DNA of 7,682 nucleotides, from contig JAFAWZ010000249.1 in assembly GCA_019241495.1 (NCBI GenBank), positions 1 to 7,682 of the forward strand, written 5' to 3'. Below the pieces are notes generated by a model, which worked only from the letters and a program-made list of their open reading frames with translations, did no database searches and was not told the origin of the DNA. The stretch comes from Acidimicrobiales bacterium (GTDB lineage: Bacteria; Actinomycetota; Acidimicrobiia; Acidimicrobiales; Palsa-688). Shown here in pieces: positions 5,632 to 7,682 of the stretch. Position 1 is the first letter of the stretch, and each line of letters begins with the position of its first letter. The position numbers were made by a program, and so were the translations under genes.

Positions 5632-6129
5632 CTAACTGCGCAGCACTTCGTAGAGGAATACCAGGCGAAACTTGCCGATCTGCAGCTCGTCGCCGCTGTG
5701 CATGTCGGCCTGCTCGATGCGTTCGCGGTTCAGGTACGTGCCGTTGAGCGATCCCGCGTCCGTGACGGTGAAGCGCCCGTTGTTATGCACGACTTCGGCG
5801 TGGCGGCGTGACACGGTCACGTCGTCGAGGAAGATGTCGCTGTCGGGATGGCGGCCGATCGTGGTCCGGTCCTTCGACAGGGCGAAGCGGGATCCGGCAT
5901 TCGGTCCCCGTTTGACGACGAGCAGCCCGACCCCGGCGGGATGGTCCTCGATGGAGATGACGATCTCCTCCTCCCCCACCTCTCCCGCGGCCTCGACGGG
6001 GGCCAGGGTGATGGTGGTCGTCGCCGGGTCACCGCTCGAAAGGCGTTCCAGCACGGCCCCGCAAGAGGAGCAGAAGTTGGAGCCTTCGGGATTGCGGTGG
6101 CCGCAGCGGTTGCAGAAGATCGACGTCAA
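5632..6129 (-). CDS. GarA/OdhI-like FHA-domain protein with N-terminal zinc ribbon
   Basis: A 165-aa signalling protein. Residues 6-24 form a zinc ribbon (CNRC at 6-9 and CSSC at 20-23). A flexible segment follows with three threonines (TTT, 37-39) where GarA/OdhI has its kinase-targeted TT motif. The FHA domain covers about 67-160: RTTIGRHPDSDIFLDD (88-103; phosphate-binding Arg93), SRRHAEV (107-113), GSLNGTYL (126-133) and a final GDELQIGKFRLVFL strand. In mycobacteria and corynebacteria, GarA/OdhI inhibits 2-oxoglutarate dehydrogenase and tunes glutamate enzymes until Ser/Thr kinases (PknB/PknG) phosphorylate it. That role is inferred here from gene order and the FHA domain. The zinc ribbon is absent from mycobacterial GarA as I recall. 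The start is TTG at 6129, 6 bases after the gcvH stop and in the same frame; the stop is 3 bases before the FtsR-like gene. Confidence 0.9.
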   Translation of the reverse strand: MTSIFCNRCGHRNPEGSNFCSSCGAVLERLSSGDPATTTITLAPVEAAGEVGEEEIVISIEDHPAGVGLLVVKRGPNAGSRFALSKDRTTIGRHPDSDIFLDDVTVSRRHAEVVHNNGRFTVTDAGSLNGTYLNRERIEQADMHSGDELQIGKFRLVFLYEVLRS

Positions 6130-6135
6130 GTACGC

Positions 6136-6516
6136 CTAGCTCTCGATCAGCTTCATGTATCCCTCGGCGTCGAGCAGTGACTCGACTGGGCCCGACTCGT
6201 CCGGAACGATCACGCACAACCATCCCTCCCCATACGGATCCTCGTTCAGCCGTTGGGGCGAATCGGTCAGCTCGTGGTTGACCTCTCCCACCGTGCCGCT
6301 CACCGGAGCGTAAATATCAGACACGGATTTGGTGGACTCCACCTCGGCAAACGAGTCGCCAGCGCTGACGTGAGCGCCTGGTTCGGGGAGCTGGACGAAC
6401 ACGATGTCGCCGAGGGCGTCCTGGGCGTAATCGGTTATGCCGATGCGCAACCCCCCCTCTTCCGCCCGGGCCCACTCGTGGTCGGACGTATAGCGAAGGT
6501 CATCGGGGACGTTCAT
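6136..6516 (-). CDS. gcvH: Glycine cleavage system H protein
   Basis: The 126-aa lipoyl carrier that shuttles the aminomethyl group between the P, T and L proteins. Family features: DDLRYTSDHEWAR at residues 5-17, GITDYAQDALGDIVFVQLP at 26-44, and the lipoylation site ESTKSVSDIYAPVSG (60-74), where Lys63 takes the lipoyl group. It ends in NEDPYGEGWLCVI and a typical YMKLIES tail. Length is normal. The start ATG at 6516 has no Shine-Dalgarno but has TAAGTT 7 bases upstream, which suggests a leaderless mRNA. It leads the gcvH-FHA-merR operon and is separated by regulators from gcvT/PA/PB, in the same relative position as Rv1826 in M. tuberculosis. No lipoate synthase or ligase gene is in the window. 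Confidence 0.97.
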   Translation of the reverse strand: MNVPDDLRYTSDHEWARAEEGGLRIGITDYAQDALGDIVFVQLPEPGAHVSAGDSFAEVESTKSVSDIYAPVSGTVGEVNHELTDSPQRLNEDPYGEGWLCVIVPDESGPVESLLDAEGYMKLIES

Positions 6517-6523
6517 GTACCGG

Positions 6524-6529
6524 AACTTA
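6524..6529 (-). promoter_or_regulatory. Putative -10 element of a leaderless gcvH promoter
   Basis: TAAGTT on the minus strand fits TANNNT and is 7 bases from the gcvH ATG, the same geometry as at gcvT. The 83-bp gap to the upstream stop codon (6517-6599) contains no convincing -35, terminator or Shine-Dalgarno. Confidence 0.5.
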
Positions 6530-6599
6530 CTGGACCGGGCCCCAACGCGCCGAAAAGTCGTGCCAAGCGCCTGAGGGCAGCAATGCTGACCGGTTACCG

Positions 6600-7682
6600 C
6601 TACGAGCGGAGGATGTTGCGGATCCGACGGGCGTATTCCTGGGCCCGCAACCGGGCGTCACTGTCGGTCGCGGCCTCTGCCCAGACGTGGGTCATCGGCT
6701 CTTCGGGGTCGGGGAATATCAACCCCCAACCGTCGTCGTGGAGCACCTTGACGCCGTCTACCAGCAGCACCTCCCGATCCTTCATCCACTCCATCACGGT
6801 CCGCATCACCATGCCCTTCTTCTCCCATGGGGTGACGACGGACTCGTGGGCCATCCGTACGGTGGGCAGGCGGGCGACGGTTTTCGAGAGGCGGCCGCCG
6901 TCGCTGACGAGCAAAGCCAGCGTCTCGACGAAGGTCGCCACCGCGTCGTAGGCCGGTAGGAAGGACGGAAAAATGTACCCACCCTCCTGGCTGGCCGCGA
7001 ACCGAACGTCGGGCTGGGACGCCACCTCCATCAGCGAAGGTGTCGACAGCTTGGTCCACAACAAGGTGGCGCCCGCGTCGTCGCAGAGCTGCTCGGCGCT
7101 GCGGCTCACCGACACTGGAAGGGCGACTGTTGGGGCGGCGCTGCCCCGCTTGTCCGCTTCGATCAACACGAGTCGAAGCAGGGCCATCAATCCCTGGTCG
7201 TCGCTCAACACGTGGCCCGTGTCGTCGACGAAGGTGATGTACTCGCCGTCGGTGTCGATCACCGCGCCGAGGTGGGCGCCTGAAGCGCGAACCAGGCTCG
7301 AGACCTGGTCGGCGTGCTCCCACCGGTCGAACGTCAGCGATTGCCGGGTCGATGCGTACGGGTTGACCGACAGAACCTCGGCGCCCAGCTTGGACAACAC
7401 GTTGGGCATCACGAAGCTGGCGGCTCCGTACGCGTAGTCGAGCACGACCTTGAAGCGGGCGGCCCGGATGGCGTCAACGTTCACGTTCTCCATCAGCAGG
7501 GCGGTGTAGAACTCGGCGGTTCGCACCGGGAAGCGCAGATCGCCGATCTCACCGGCCAGGGAGCGGCGGTAATCCTCCCGGTAGAAGAGCCGCTCGACCT
7601 TCTTCTGCTGGGCCTCGGAGATGTCGATGCCGTTCGAGTCGAAGAAGCGGATGATGACCGATTGAGGATCGTCCCGAGCCAG
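6600..7682 (-). CDS. Phosphomannomutase-like C-terminal region of a sugar-phosphate nucleotidyltransferase fusion protein; 5' end cut by right window edge
   Basis: The frame is open from the window edge to TAG at 6602-6600, giving 360 residues without a start; the GTG at 7526 is internal, because the upstream 52 codons keep family similarity (DDPQSVIIRFFDSNGIDIS). It resembles the C-terminal part of actinobacterial proteins of about 830 aa annotated as mannose-1-phosphate guanylyltransferase/phosphomannomutase, which carry an NTP-transferase domain and hexapeptide repeats upstream, outside this window. The phosphohexomutase fold is recognisable: KVVLDYAYGAASFVMPNVLSKLGAEVLSVNP (fragment residues 78-108) and the last-domain WAEAATDSDARLRAQEYARRI. 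The four catalytic loops look degenerate: LARDDP for TASHNP, DTDGEY for DGDxDR, EGGY for ExSGH, FPDPEEP for RPSGTEP. Mutase activity is therefore doubtful. The likely setting is nucleotide-sugar supply for glycans, inferred from the family. There is no sign of cotranscription with gcvH. Confidence 0.8.
   Translation of the reverse strand: MARDDPQSVIIRFFDSNGIDISEAQQKKVERLFYREDYRRSLAGEIGDLRFPVRTAEFYTALLMENVNVDAIRAARFKVVLDYAYGAASFVMPNVLSKLGAEVLSVNPYASTRQSLTFDRWEHADQVSSLVRASGAHLGAVIDTDGEYITFVDDTGHVLSDDQGLMALLRLVLIEADKRGSAAPTVALPVSVSRSAEQLCDDAGATLLWTKLSTPSLMEVASQPDVRFAASQEGGYIFPSFLPAYDAVATFVETLALLVSDGGRLSKTVARLPTVRMAHESVVTPWEKKGMVMRTVMEWMKDREVLLVDGVKVLHDDGWGLIFPDPEEPMTHVWAEAATDSDARLRAQEYARRIRNILRS

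Noticed and set aside
7524..7526. GTG at 7526 as the start of the phosphomannomutase-like gene
   Set aside because: The frame stays open for 52 more codons to the window edge, and those codons read as conserved family sequence, so the GTG is an internal valine.

Overview
The window is high-GC DNA from an actinobacterium, most likely Acidimicrobiia or a relative. The reasons are the gene order, frequent GTG and TTG starts, TANNNT-type promoters placed right at start codons, and actinobacterial versions of every regulator. The taxon is inferred from gene content; no rRNA or other marker is present. All eight genes lie on the minus strand, so transcription runs from the right edge to the left edge. 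Intergenic gaps are at most about 200 bp. I see no mobile element, CRISPR array, tRNA or rRNA.

Layout in the direction of transcription: (1) 7682-6600, the C-terminal part of a fused sugar-phosphate nucleotidyltransferase/phosphomannomutase-like protein, cut by the window edge; all four phosphohexomutase active-site loops look degenerate. (2) 6516-4441, a tight operon of gcvH (glycine cleavage H protein), a GarA-like protein (zinc ribbon plus FHA domain) and an FtsR-like MerR regulator with an unusually long Pro/Ala linker. (3) 4241-3750, a DUF151 bifunctional-nuclease-family protein. (4) 3647-3063, a second MerR-type regulator like mycobacterial Rv1830 (ResR/McdR). (5) 2970 to the left edge, the overlapping operon gcvT, gcvPA, gcvPB, the last cut by the edge.

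As I recall it, the order gcvH, FHA, MerR, nuclease, MerR, gcvP matches the M. tuberculosis block Rv1826 (gcvH), Rv1827 (garA), Rv1828 (ftsR), Rv1829, Rv1830, Rv1832 (gcvB). Here P-protein is split in two and gcvT has joined, so H, T and both P-protein genes (P2 cut by the edge) bracket a set of growth and division regulators. H carries the lipoyl arm, P1/P2 decarboxylate glycine onto it, and T releases ammonia and methylene-tetrahydrofolate. The L protein is not in the window. GarA, FtsR and ResR homologues act elsewhere in 2-oxoglutarate/glutamate control and in growth and division, so the block may tie one-carbon and nitrogen metabolism to growth.

The most interesting non-coding signals are three probable leaderless promoters (gcvH, the nuclease, gcvT), two CTGT-S-ACAG palindromes over the gcvT promoter where other bacteria often have a glycine riboswitch, and a perfect 10-bp hairpin whose loop holds the stop codon of the nuclease gene.
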